NCBI GenBank assembly: GCA_012034595.1
Contig: JAAUPE010000044.1
Span: 1-47,356, forward strand
Length of the DNA: 47,356 bases
Source: Calothrix sp. CSU_2_0
Lineage (GTDB): Bacteria; Cyanobacteriota; Cyanobacteriia; Cyanobacteriales; Nostocaceae
Reading direction: 5' to 3'
A model generated the notes under the pieces. It was not told the DNA's origin. It saw only the letters and a list, made by a program, of their open reading frames with translations, and ran no database searches. Position 1 is the first letter of the stretch; every line of letters starts with the position of its first letter. The position numbers were made by a program, and so were the translations under genes. This document shows, one piece after another, positions 24,860 through 34,425 of this stretch.

Positions 24860-27800
24860 ATGAATAATTTGAATAATATGAATACTTCTGAACGTGTTTT
24901 AGCTGCTCTTAAAGATGCTCGTGAAAAGTTGGAAGCTGTTGAGTTGGAGAAGCTTGAGCAAGTTGCGATTATTGGCATGGCTGGGAGATTTCCTGGTGCT
25001 TGTAATATTGATGAATTTTGGAATAATATCAAGAATGGGGTTGAATGTATTGAGTTTTTGAGTGATGAGGAATTACTTGCAGCAGGTGTAACTTCGGAAG
25101 AGTTAGAAAATCCTAATTATGTGCGTGCGTATGCTAGTTTTCCAGGAATTGATGAGTTTGATGCAGCATTTTTTGGTTATTCTCCTAGAGAAGCAGAAAT
25201 TCTCGATCCGCAACATCGGGTATTTTTAGAATGTGCTTGGTCAGCGTTGGAAAATGCTGGCTATGATTCTCAACAATATGTAGGTGAAATTGCAGTTTAT
25301 GGTGGTGCTGCACTAAATAGTTATCTTGTTAATTTCTATAGTAATTCCCAATATCGCAATCATACCGATCCGGTACAGGTTGTAATTAGTAATGTCATGG
25401 GTTTAATGCCAACTCGTGTATCTTATAAATTAAATCTGACAGGAGCAAGTTGTGGGATACAAACGGGTTGTTCTACATCTTTAGTTAGCGTCCATCTTGC
25501 TTGCCAAAGTTTACTTAATCGTGAATGTGATATGGCTTTAGCTGGTGGTGTATCGCTGGGATTGGCTGAGAAAAAAGGTTATTTATATAAAGAGGATGGT
25601 GTACTTTCTCCTGATGGTTACTGTCGTGCTTTTGATGTGAATGGAAAGGGAACAGTATTTGGGAATGGTGTGGGAATTGTCGTTTTAAAACGGTTGCGGG
25701 ATGCTGTGGCTGATGGCGATCGCATTTATGCCATTATTAAGGGTACGGCAGTTAATAATGATGGTTCGCAAAAGGTGGGTTTAACTGCTCCTAGTGTTAC
25801 TGGACAAGCAAAGGTTGTTTCCGCAGCTTTAGCTAAGGCAAAGGTCAAACCAGATACTATCCAGTATATCGAAGCTCATGGAACTGGAACAGCTTTAGGT
25901 GATCCAATTGAAATTGCTGCTTTAACAAAGGCATTTTCTCAACATACTAATAAAACACAATTTTGTGCTATTGGTTCGGTAAAAACAAATATCGGTCATT
26001 TGGATGCTGCTGCTGGTATAAGTGGTTTAATTAAAGTTGTATTAGCTCTCAAACATGGGCAAATTCCCCCAAGTTTAAATTTTACTGCTCCTAATTCCCA
26101 AATTGATTTTGATAATAGTCCATTTTTTGTAAATACCCAATTAAGAAAGTGGGATAATTCTAATTTTAATGTACCAAAAAGAGCGGCAATAAGTTCTTTT
26201 GGAATGGGTGGAACTAATGCTCATGCTATTTTAGAAGAAGCTCCATTAATTCCCCCGTCTTCTGAAACAATTATAGACAGAGGTTATCACCTTATTCCTC
26301 TATCAGCCAAAACACCATCAGCTTTAGAAACTGCAACAGCAAATTTGAGGGATTTTTTAAAAACATCCACTGAGAATATTGCCGACATTGCCTACACATT
26401 ACAAATCGGCAGACGCACATTTGAACATCGTCGTTGCTTGCTTTGTCAAACGACATCGGAAGCGGTGGAAATATTAACTCAACCAGATTCCCCACAATTA
26501 TTTAACCAATCATCAGGAAATATTCAGCCCAGTGTTGTATTTCTGTTTCCCGGACAAGGTAGTCAATATGTGAATATGGGATGGGAATTATATAAAACTG
26601 AATCTGTTTTTCGCTCGGAAATTGATAGTTGTTGCGAATTACTAATACCCCATTTGGGTTTAGATTTGCGAAATATAATTTATCCTGCTTCTATCAGTGG
26701 AGATGGGACATTTCACGTTTCTATATCTGATTTGTCACAAACAGTTTATACTCAACCTGCATTATTTATTGTTGAATATGCTCTAGCTAAATTGTGGATG
26801 TCGTGGGGTATTCAACCACGGGGAATGATTGGTCATAGTATTGGTGAATATGTTGCAGCGACATTAGCAGGTGTATTTACTTTAGCTGATGCTTTAATGG
26901 TTGTAGCACAACGGGGAAAATTGATGCAGAAATGTCCCCCAGGAGTGATGCTTTCGGTGTCATTATCATCAGCAAAACTTCAACCATTCCTCAGCAATAA
27001 TTTAGTTATATCTGTAGAAAATGCACCAGAGTTGTGTGTGGTATCGGGAGAAGAAAATGCGATCGCACTTCTAGAACAACATCTAACTAACCGTAATATT
27101 GTCCATCGCAGGTTACATACTTCCCATGCATTCCATTCGCATCTAATGCAACCTGCGGTGATTCCCCTGACAGAAATAATCGCAAAAATTCAACTAAATC
27201 CACCGCAAATTCCAATTATTTCCAACGTCACAGGTACTTGGTTAACTCCGCAACAAGCATGTGATTCTAAATACTGGGCAAACCATCTGCTTCAACCCGT
27301 AAAATTTGCCCAAGGAATCACCCAGCTCCAACAAATACCTCAGCAGGTTTTTTTAGAAGTTGGTTTTAGTCAAATATTAAGCACTTTAGTTCGTCAATTT
27401 CCCGATGCACCCCCTATTTTCCCATCAGGACGACACCCTAAAGATACTCAATCTGATGTTAGTTTGATTTGCAAAACCTTGGGAAAACTTTGGCTTGCGG
27501 GTATAAAAGTAGACTGGTCAAAATTTCATTCACAAAAAAGGCAACGAGTACCTCTTCCCACATATCCATTTGAGCGTCAACGTTATTGGATAGATTTGCA
27601 TCCCTCCTCAGATATGGCAGCAATTCCCAATGAAATGCCCCAGAAGCAAGAGGATATATCAAATTGGTTTTATTTGCCCTCCTGGCAGCAAACACCGCTT
27701 CTATACCCTTCAGAACAGCCGAAAAAACAAAGGTATTTACTGTTTTGCCATTGCAGTAATTTTGCTAAAGAACTCCAGCAACATTTGCAAACCACAGAAC

Positions 27801-29515
27801 AAGAAGTTATTACGGTGATACCAGGAGATAGCTTTAATCAGGAGGGAAATAATTATGCGATCGCGCTAGACAATCCTGATGATTATCAAAGACTTTGGCA
27901 GCAATTACAAGCTAATAATACTATCCCCGATGTCATTATTTATGGGTTAGGTTTTACTGAATCAATTCACAAATCAAGAAATACAAATAATCTAGAGATA
28001 GGAAACTTTGCATCTCTAATGTGGATAATTCAAGCATTTTCCCCATCTTCCCAACCTCTACGTCTCTGCATTTTGACTCAACAGGTGCAAAATGTCTTAG
28101 GTACAGAAAATCTCAATCTAAGAAATTCGCCAATTCTTGGACTTTGTAAAATCATTCCCCAAGAATATCCACATATTTATTGTCAAAATATCGATTTACT
28201 TCCGACTTTCAACAATTGGGAAATTTTAGTCAGAGAATTAACAACAAATTTTGCTGATATCAATATTGCTTACAGAGGAAAGCAACGTTGGAAGCAAGAA
28301 TTTGAAGCAATAAAATTACCAGAATCAAAAGCATGTAATTTACCCGTTATTTCCGGTGGAGTATATGTCATTGCCGGAGATTTAGTTGAAGGATTAGGGC
28401 TAATTTATGCTCGTTATTTAGCCGAAAAATTTAATGCTAAATTGGTGCTTTTGGGACGAAAAAGCTTACCATTAATGCCAGAATGGGAAAATTGGCTAGC
28501 TACTCATGGTCGTCATAATCCAATTAGTTATTTGATTCAACAACTACAAGCTTTACGCGATCGCGGATGTGAATTTATCTTTGATAGCGTTGATTTAGCC
28601 AATATAAATCAAGTGAAAACAGCAATTACCACAGCAATAGATAAATTCGGTTATATCAACGGAGTAATTCACGCTGCATCAATGGGAGATAGTAATAGCT
28701 GTTTAATTAGTAATCTTACCCTGGCAGAATGTGAAAGACAATTCCACTCAAAAATTAATGGTTTACTGAACTTAGAAGCAGCATTACAACATCAAAAATT
28801 AGACTTTTTTCTCCTACAATCTTCCCTCTCTTCTATCATTGGTGGAATTGGTTTCGCTGCCTATGCAGGGGCAAATATCTTCATGGATACCCTCGCACAA
28901 CAACGCAGTCAAAATACTAATACACCCTGGATTAGTATCAACTGGGATGCTGTCACATTAGACGAAATTATCACACCCACAGGTACAGCTTTAATAGATT
29001 TAGCAATGACTCCCTCGGAAATTTGGGAAGTCTCCGAGCGGATTTTATCCCAACCCTTAACCGGACAAATTATAGTATCTCCTGTCGAGTTGCGATCGCG
29101 CTTTTCAACTCAGTCCCAATTACCCGAAGATAAAACATTCTCATCTGCTATTTCTAGCCATGCTCGTCCCGAAATTCCCACAGAATATATTGCTCCCCGC
29201 AACGAAATTGAAACCAAAATTACCCAAGTGATGGAGAATTTGTTGGGAATTTCTCCAATTGGTATTAATGACAACTTTTTTGCATTAGGAGGACATTCCC
29301 TCTTAGCAATTCAAGCAGTATCTCAACTGCGTCAAGAATTTCAAGTTGAATTACCCATGCGACAATTTTTATTTGAATCTCCAACGATTGCCGGAATCGC
29401 TAAAATTGTTGCTGAAAATCAGACACCAGAAAATTCTGAAGAATTAGCAGATTTATTAGCCCAAGTAGAGCAAATGTCACCAGAAGAAGTAGAAAAGTTA
29501 TTAGCTGAAAATTAG
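24860..29515 (+). CDS. Type I PKS module: KS-AT(malonyl)-KR(damaged?)-ACP
   Basis: A 1551-residue PKS, started at ATG 24860 behind AGAGGAAG. An N-terminal helix (TSERVLAALKDAREKLEAVE) looks like a docking helix. The KS has Cys204 in TGCSTSL, EAHGTGT and KTNIGH. The AT has GHSIGE and HAFHS, the malonyl-type signature. The KR region starts near 1166 with GGVYVIAG; the NADPH loop reads AGDLVEGLG, lacking two glycines of the usual TGGLGGLG, although Tyr1335 and the Ser-rich SSLSSIIGG are present, so ketoreduction is doubtful. The ACP has GGHSLLAIQ with Ser1480. The C-terminus (ELADLLAQVEQMSPEEVEKLL) is a typical cyanobacterial docking tail, so the chain is passed to another protein. A failed KR would leave the beta-keto group for the aminotransferase at 21.7 kb. 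Confidence 0.93.
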   Translation: MNNLNNMNTSERVLAALKDAREKLEAVELEKLEQVAIIGMAGRFPGACNIDEFWNNIKNGVECIEFLSDEELLAAGVTSEELENPNYVRAYASFPGIDEFDAAFFGYSPREAEILDPQHRVFLECAWSALENAGYDSQQYVGEIAVYGGAALNSYLVNFYSNSQYRNHTDPVQVVISNVMGLMPTRVSYKLNLTGASCGIQTGCSTSLVSVHLACQSLLNRECDMALAGGVSLGLAEKKGYLYKEDGVLSPDGYCRAFDVNGKGTVFGNGVGIVVLKRLRDAVADGDRIYAIIKGTAVNNDGSQKVGLTAPSVTGQAKVVSAALAKAKVKPDTIQYIEAHGTGTALGDPIEIAALTKAFSQHTNKTQFCAIGSVKTNIGHLDAAAGISGLIKVVLALKHGQIPPSLNFTAPNSQIDFDNSPFFVNTQLRKWDNSNFNVPKRAAISSFGMGGTNAHAILEEAPLIPPSSETIIDRGYHLIPLSAKTPSALETATANLRDFLKTSTENIADIAYTLQIGRRTFEHRRCLLCQTTSEAVEILTQPDSPQLFNQSSGNIQPSVVFLFPGQGSQYVNMGWELYKTESVFRSEIDSCCELLIPHLGLDLRNIIYPASISGDGTFHVSISDLSQTVYTQPALFIVEYALAKLWMSWGIQPRGMIGHSIGEYVAATLAGVFTLADALMVVAQRGKLMQKCPPGVMLSVSLSSAKLQPFLSNNLVISVENAPELCVVSGEENAIALLEQHLTNRNIVHRRLHTSHAFHSHLMQPAVIPLTEIIAKIQLNPPQIPIISNVTGTWLTPQQACDSKYWANHLLQPVKFAQGITQLQQIPQQVFLEVGFSQILSTLVRQFPDAPPIFPSGRHPKDTQSDVSLICKTLGKLWLAGIKVDWSKFHSQKRQRVPLPTYPFERQRYWIDLHPSSDMAAIPNEMPQKQEDISNWFYLPSWQQTPLLYPSEQPKKQRYLLFCHCSNFAKELQQHLQTTEQEVITVIPGDSFNQEGNNYAIALDNPDDYQRLWQQLQANNTIPDVIIYGLGFTESIHKSRNTNNLEIGNFASLMWIIQAFSPSSQPLRLCILTQQVQNVLGTENLNLRNSPILGLCKIIPQEYPHIYCQNIDLLPTFNNWEILVRELTTNFADINIAYRGKQRWKQEFEAIKLPESKACNLPVISGGVYVIAGDLVEGLGLIYARYLAEKFNAKLVLLGRKSLPLMPEWENWLATHGRHNPISYLIQQLQALRDRGCEFIFDSVDLANINQVKTAITTAIDKFGYINGVIHAASMGDSNSCLISNLTLAECERQFHSKINGLLNLEAALQHQKLDFFLLQSSLSSIIGGIGFAAYAGANIFMDTLAQQRSQNTNTPWISINWDAVTLDEIITPTGTALIDLAMTPSEIWEVSERILSQPLTGQIIVSPVELRSRFSTQSQLPEDKTFSSAISSHARPEIPTEYIAPRNEIETKITQVMENLLGISPIGINDNFFALGGHSLLAIQAVSQLRQEFQVELPMRQFLFESPTIAGIAKIVAENQTPENSEELADLLAQVEQMSPEEVEKLLAEN

Positions 29516-29557
29516 ATTTATACAGCACTTCATTTTAACTTTCTTCTTTCCTCAAAT

Positions 29558-30256
29558 TTACAATTGCTCTAGATCGATACCTTTTTCCTGCAACTTTTTC
29601 AATAAATCCTGATAACGCTGTCTTTCCTCGAACAGTTGAGTCTCAGCAATTTCCGCACGTTGACGTTCTTGTTGTCGTTGCTGTGCAAGCTCCACAGAAG
29701 TCAGAAACTTTTCCCCATCAGGACGATATGTTTCCAAAGTTTGAGGTGTGAGATGAAAACGTATACCCAAACGGGGACTAACCCAAGTATTGATTTCTTC
29801 AATTACTTCTAAGCGATTTTGTCCCGATTCCTGGCTTTGTAACCAACCATTCAAGTCATTTTTATCGGGGTCGTAAATATAATACTCCTCAACTCCATAG
29901 CGTTCGTAAAAGCTGAGTTTTTTTGCCATTTCTTTGAGGGTATTACCGGGAGAAAGGATTTCAAATACTACTTGTACGGGGATATTTTCCTCTTGCCATT
30001 GTTTGTAGGAACCTCTATCTCCCTTTGGTCTACCAAAAACAACTAAAACATCGGGTGCTTGACGGATTGTTTCTCCCGATACAGGATACCACAGCAAATC
30101 CCCAGCCACAAAAACATCTGGCTGCGATGCAAACAGAATTTCTAGATTTTCCTTAATGGTAACTATCCATTGAAATTGTTTGGTATTATCTGCCATTGGT
30201 TGTCCATCGCTGTCCGGGTAGATGATATTGGTTGAGGTTTCTGATGTGAGTACCAT
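29558..30256 (-). CDS. Uma2 family endonuclease-like protein
   Basis: A 232-residue Uma2 (DUF820) protein with the family core RQAPDVLVVFGRP, VQVVFEILSPGNT and YERYGVEEYYIYDP. The Asp, Glu and Lys residues fit a restriction-endonuclease-like fold. A Gln/Arg/Glu-rich coiled-coil tail (ELAQQRQQERQRAE on) is common in cyanobacterial members. These proteins occur in many copies per genome with unknown role. It is convergent with the PKS, only 42 bases apart, and is probably not part of the biosynthetic pathway. Confidence 0.9.
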   Translation of the reverse strand: MVLTSETSTNIIYPDSDGQPMADNTKQFQWIVTIKENLEILFASQPDVFVAGDLLWYPVSGETIRQAPDVLVVFGRPKGDRGSYKQWQEENIPVQVVFEILSPGNTLKEMAKKLSFYERYGVEEYYIYDPDKNDLNGWLQSQESGQNRLEVIEEINTWVSPRLGIRFHLTPQTLETYRPDGEKFLTSVELAQQRQQERQRAEIAETQLFEERQRYQDLLKKLQEKGIDLEQL

Positions 30257-30421
30257 GTGCCTTAGCCCAGTTTAGAGGAAGTTATCGCCCGATGCTAATA
30301 ATTTTTAGTTCGGGGATTATTTATTGTAACAAAGAAGCAAACAGCGAACGGGCAACAGTGAGAAACTCGATCACTACCGACGACGACTACCCAAACCAGG
30401 TTTTAGCTCGGTGTGCTTTTT

Positions 30422-31198
30422 CTACTCCAATAAAATACCTAATTCTCTGATAATTAAATTCAACAAATACTCCCGCTCTGTATGTAAAAAGAAATGGTCT
30501 CCAGGCAACATTTGTAATGAGAATCTACCATTAGTATGCTCTTTCCAAGCTGATAACTCAACTTGACTTACTTCTGTATCTTCTAATCCACCAAATGTAG
30601 TAATTGGACAAGATAAGGGTATTTCTTCTTTATACACGTAAGTTTCTAATACAGAAAAATCTGCTCGTAAAGTGGGTGACAAAAGTTCCATTAATTCGAG
30701 ATTTTCTAATACTGTTGTAGGTGTCCCATTAAAGCGACCTAATTCTTTAATAAACTCAGTTTGAGGTAAATTATGAATTGGGGGTTTACTAGCTGTTAAA
30801 TGGGGAGCGCTAGCAGCAGCAACAAATAAATGTACGGGATTTAAATCCTTTATTCTTCGCAGATAACGAGTAACTTCAAAAGCAATTAGACCACCCATGC
30901 TATATCCAAAAAAAGCAAAAGGTGGATTTACTATATTCTTATTTAAACTCGGTAAAATTGCTGCAACTAATTCCTCCACTAAAGGTTGAAGATGATAAAA
31001 AGCAGCTTCCCGTAATCTATTTTCTCGTCCTGGTAATTGGATTGCGTATACCTCTATATCAGGAGACAAATCATTACACCATTCACGAAATGCTAATGTT
31101 CCTCCACCTGCGTAGGGAAAACAAAATAAACGTAACTTTGCATTAGAATTGGGCTGGAAGCAAGTTAACCAAGAACTAATGCTTTGTTTAGTACTCAT
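30422..31198 (-). CDS. Type II thioesterase
   Basis: A 258-residue alpha/beta hydrolase of the NRPS/PKS editing thioesterase family. It has FCFPYAGGG near residue 26, QLPGRENR, the nucleophile Ser100 in GYSMGG, and the catalytic His235 in GDHFFL. These enzymes free carrier proteins from wrong or stalled acyl groups. I chose ATG 31198 because the longer frame (from 31261) reads across the true end of the upstream hydroxylase gene. It sits 8 bases after that gene's restored stop, so the two form an operon. No thioesterase domain is present in the NRPS proteins, so this is the only thioesterase of the cluster. Confidence 0.92.
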   Translation of the reverse strand: MSTKQSISSWLTCFQPNSNAKLRLFCFPYAGGGTLAFREWCNDLSPDIEVYAIQLPGRENRLREAAFYHLQPLVEELVAAILPSLNKNIVNPPFAFFGYSMGGLIAFEVTRYLRRIKDLNPVHLFVAAASAPHLTASKPPIHNLPQTEFIKELGRFNGTPTTVLENLELMELLSPTLRADFSVLETYVYKEEIPLSCPITTFGGLEDTEVSQVELSAWKEHTNGRFSLQMLPGDHFFLHTEREYLLNLIIRELGILLE

Positions 31199-31253
31199 AT
31201 TTAACATCAAGTTTTTGATAATCTCTTTTTCAATACTCCCAAATATCGCTCTC

Positions 31254-32048
31254 CTAACCATTCTTTAATGGTAAAATAATAGCTAAACCTAGATGATTAT
31301 GATTTTCGAGAGTTGTTAATCCTGTTGGGGGAAATTCACCTTTTATTGGACGATAATAGGAACCAAAAATAATATCCCAGATGGGGAAAAATAAACCAAA
31401 ATTTTTATCCAAATGTTCTGTTGCAAAAGAATGATGAATCCTGTGGTGTTGTGGTCCAACAATAATTCTTGAAAGTATACCTAATTCCAATCGCAAATTC
31501 AAATGAATGAATTGCAACCAGAGAATCTCGATGAATGCCAAAAATCCAGCTTCAAGAGGTTGAAGTCTAAACAATACACTCATGGGAACTACGATAAAAG
31601 CAATAATTAAAAATTCTTCCAACCAATGTACTCGTCTAGTTGTGGTGACATTCATGGAAGTTTCACTGTGGTGAAATTTATGTTGCTCCCACAAAAATGA
31701 ATTTGTATGTTGCAATCTATGCAACCAATAATAGAAAAAATCAACTATCAGGAAATAAAGTAATATTCCGAAAATTTTCTCAAACAAATTATGGGGTGTA
31801 GGAAATTTTAAATAGGGACCACCCAACCAATGCTGGATTAATTCAACTAATACTCCAATTCCTATTGCATTGATGATAAATCCAAATAAAGTGTACACAA
31901 CATACCATTGAAGATTGAAAAATATGTTGCGAAATGGCTGATTTGGCTCTACGGGTCTTATTCTTTCAATTAAGATAAAAACACCGTAAATTATATATCC
32001 CTTCAATATATACTGAATAAACCCGAAGATAGTATTAATTAATTCCAT
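31254..32048 (-). CDS. Membrane fatty acid hydroxylase / sterol desaturase family
   Basis: A 264-residue protein as read, with about four membrane helices and the histidine clusters of this diiron family: HRLQH, HKFHH and HHRIHH. Members hydroxylate or desaturate lipids at the membrane. Its C-terminus is cut by a frameshift: as read it ends PLKNG, but one more A in the AAA just before the stop gives KEWLGERYLGVLKKRLSKT, a natural tail, and moves the stop to 31207 (280 residues). It is co-directional with the type II thioesterase and divergent from the gene at 32332. It may modify a lipid part of the product, but that link is positional only. Confidence 0.85.
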   Translation of the reverse strand: MELINTIFGFIQYILKGYIIYGVFILIERIRPVEPNQPFRNIFFNLQWYVVYTLFGFIINAIGIGVLVELIQHWLGGPYLKFPTPHNLFEKIFGILLYFLIVDFFYYWLHRLQHTNSFLWEQHKFHHSETSMNVTTTRRVHWLEEFLIIAFIVVPMSVLFRLQPLEAGFLAFIEILWLQFIHLNLRLELGILSRIIVGPQHHRIHHSFATEHLDKNFGLFFPIWDIIFGSYYRPIKGEFPPTGLTTLENHNHLGLAIILPLKNG

Positions 32049-32331
32049 TTTGGTTCTAAGCTAATTGTACAAATATTCTTTAATCAAGAGAATATAATTT
32101 GTAGTGTGGGCATCTTGCTTGCGATCGCACTTAAAAGATTTTACAAAAGTATAAAAAAATTGTGTGTAATAATATCTGCTAAAATTTCTCTGTTACACTC
32201 ATTTTATAAACCGATCTATCATAGAATATCTAGCAAAATCTTTATCACTAAATTTTCATAGCACATATATCTAATTATACTATCTGACAACGCCTAAATT
32301 ATAAATAAGAATTTTACATCCAAGTAGCCAA

Positions 32332-33420
32332 ATGCACTTAATCAACCAGACTCATATTATGATTAACAACAAAGATTGTCGTTATTGTTCGGTTGTTTCT
32401 AAAGCTAACGGAGAAGACCCAATTGGTACAGCTGGTAGAGTAGATGAGTGGTTGCTTGTCGAAGTTCCCCGTCCTTGGAATAAGTCAATTTGGCAAGAAA
32501 AACCTGAGTTTCAACCCTTAATTCAAGTTGTGGAACGGTTAGCATCAAACCCAATTAGATATTATAAAACTCGTTTGCTAGCTATTATCCCAGATAAAGA
32601 ATATAGTCATTCAGAATTTATTCGAGTATTTTACTACTGTCGTCCATCACAAATATTTGCTAAGTATATCAAGCATGAGTATATACTTCCCTTGAGTCAA
32701 GTTGCTGAATTAGCTGAAGCACTGTTGTTTCAGAAGCAAAAATTAGTCAATTTTCATTCTTATCAGCAATTGAGCGATCGCATTCGAGAAATTCTTGTTT
32801 GCACCCATACACAGTATGACATAGCTTGCGGGAGATTTGGCTATCCTCTATACAAGCGCTTACGCGAAAATTATACAACTGATAACCTTCGGGTGTGGCA
32901 AACCAACCATTTTGGAGGACATCAGTTTGCTCCGACTTTGATTGATTTCCCAGCAGGACAAGTTTGGGGACATTTAGAAATGGATGTTTTGGATTGTTTA
33001 ATTTACCAAAAAGGTGATGTTTCCCCGTTACGTCGCTTTTATCGTGGTTGTACAGCTTTGGGAAAGTTCGAGCAAATCGCTGAACGGGAAATTTGGATGC
33101 AATTTGGTTGGGAATGGCTTAATTATTCCAAATCTGGATGTGTTCTCAAGCGAGATGAGGGAGGTTTGGTTAAGTACCTACTAAAGATAATTTTTCGTTT
33201 GATTCCATCGGGAAAATTAAAACTTTTGCTTGAGCAATGGAATGATTCGGCAACTTGGGCAAAAGTACAAATCAAATACAAAAATCCTCACAACCATCAA
33301 GGATGCTATGAAACTACCGTGAAATTGAAGGGAACAGTAGTCAGCAAGCGTAATTCTGGGGAAGATGCTCCCTTGACTCAAGTAAATCAGTATGGTGTCG
33401 ATCGCCTGATAAAATCATAA
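32332..33420 (+). CDS. Sucrase/ferredoxin-like protein (thioredoxin-fold, Fe-S)
   Basis: A 362-residue protein with the layout of the sucrase/ferredoxin-like family. An N-terminal CRYCSVVSK with EDPIGTAG and WLLVEVPRPW is followed by CTHTQYDIACGRFGYPLY, then NHFGGHQFAPTLIDFPAG and WGHL. The two Cys in CTHTQYDIAC and the HxGGHxFAP segment suggest a [2Fe-2S] thioredoxin-like domain. A start at 32359 (MINNKDCRYCS) would fit the family better than the first ATG. It is divergent from the hydroxylase gene, with a 283-bp AT-rich promoter region between them. Its link to the cluster is unclear. Confidence 0.8.
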   Translation: MHLINQTHIMINNKDCRYCSVVSKANGEDPIGTAGRVDEWLLVEVPRPWNKSIWQEKPEFQPLIQVVERLASNPIRYYKTRLLAIIPDKEYSHSEFIRVFYYCRPSQIFAKYIKHEYILPLSQVAELAEALLFQKQKLVNFHSYQQLSDRIREILVCTHTQYDIACGRFGYPLYKRLRENYTTDNLRVWQTNHFGGHQFAPTLIDFPAGQVWGHLEMDVLDCLIYQKGDVSPLRRFYRGCTALGKFEQIAEREIWMQFGWEWLNYSKSGCVLKRDEGGLVKYLLKIIFRLIPSGKLKLLLEQWNDSATWAKVQIKYKNPHNHQGCYETTVKLKGTVVSKRNSGEDAPLTQVNQYGVDRLIKS

Positions 33421-34425
33421 AGAATGTGCCATAAGTCCCGATGCGAGAATAGCCCGTTGACATTTCTCGATAGAAGAATCTCCTGCGATCGCATTCCGTT
33501 GTAAATTATGCGCGATTGCAATTACATCATCTTGGGGTATCCAGGGAAATACAACTAATTCTCCTGGTTGGGAAAACATCAAGATCAATTGCTCTATGGT
33601 GTTTGGTTTTAAACTCGAATGCTGGAGAACAATCACGTTTGTTGCTTCTTCAATCAACCAATCATGATCCCAGTCATCAGCAGTGACAGCGATCGCTAAT
33701 GTAATATGGGGAATATTGGCAAAAAAATCGGAGGATGCTGTATCTCCACAAAATAACAGGTGTTGTGTTCCCAAATTCCACCATTGAGATTCACTAACAA
33801 TATTAATATTTGTAATATTTGTATTAATATTTGTATGAATATTTGTCGGTTGTATTTTGGTAGTCGCGGTTGGGGTAACATCTATAACCCCAGAATTTTG
33901 ATGCTCTGTCTTCTGCGGCAGAATGGCAAGAATTTCTGGTTGTTTAGCTGGTTCGGATTGAGAATCGACTTTTTCTTGCTGCTGTTTAATCTTTTGTGCT
34001 AAATCCTTATGGGTTATCCGCTTCCCGGTTTTTGCCTCATCTATATACTGCTCCCGGAATTTTTCAGGGGTAGATGGTGCTGCTAAAAGGTATAAAGCAG
34101 ATGTGGCAATGTCAATTTGTGCAAGATTTGCACGATTACCAAAGGTTTCGTACACATTAATAAAATTGTACGCGGTGCGACGACTCCAACCAAACTCGGC
34201 TTTTAACCAAGCATCAAACTGTCCGTGCTTGAGTTGAGCGCGAACTTCAGCCAACCTTTGCCCGATTTCCCAAATATCTTGAGCAGTGCGTCGCAACTGC
34301 TCGCGAATTTCCATCGTCCACTGCTGCAATTGCGATCGCTGCTCTGGTGTCAGAACTTCGTAATCAAAATGGGTGACTATCTTATCTTTTGTATCTTTAC
34401 GACTTGATTTAACCATTTTAAGCAT
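33415..34425 (-). CDS. DUF3102 protein with a degenerate methyltransferase-like tail
   Basis: A 336-residue protein. Residues about 20-115 match the DUF3102 pattern: IWEIGQRLAEVRAQLKHGQF, AWLKAEFGWSRRTAYNFINV and SALYLLAAPSTPEKFRE, a helix-turn-helix-like DNA-associated domain common in cyanobacteria. A Gln/Thr/Asn-rich linker follows. The C-terminal third (WWNLGTQHLLFCGD, then LAIAVTADDWDHDW, then AIAGDSSIEKCQRAI) looks like a ParB-linked DNA methyltransferase in which the catalytic DPPY and the SAM-binding glycine motif are gone. It overlaps the 3' end of the convergent gene by six bases. A regulatory or DNA-binding role is likely; enzyme activity is not. Confidence 0.75.
   Translation of the reverse strand: MLKMVKSSRKDTKDKIVTHFDYEVLTPEQRSQLQQWTMEIREQLRRTAQDIWEIGQRLAEVRAQLKHGQFDAWLKAEFGWSRRTAYNFINVYETFGNRANLAQIDIATSALYLLAAPSTPEKFREQYIDEAKTGKRITHKDLAQKIKQQQEKVDSQSEPAKQPEILAILPQKTEHQNSGVIDVTPTATTKIQPTNIHTNINTNITNINIVSESQWWNLGTQHLLFCGDTASSDFFANIPHITLAIAVTADDWDHDWLIEEATNVIVLQHSSLKPNTIEQLILMFSQPGELVVFPWIPQDDVIAIAHNLQRNAIAGDSSIEKCQRAILASGLMAHSL

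Noticed and set aside
31199-31261. Longer N-terminus for the type II thioesterase from 31261
   Set aside because: Those codons are an off-frame reading of the restored hydroxylase C-terminus; ATG 31198 gives the family-typical start.
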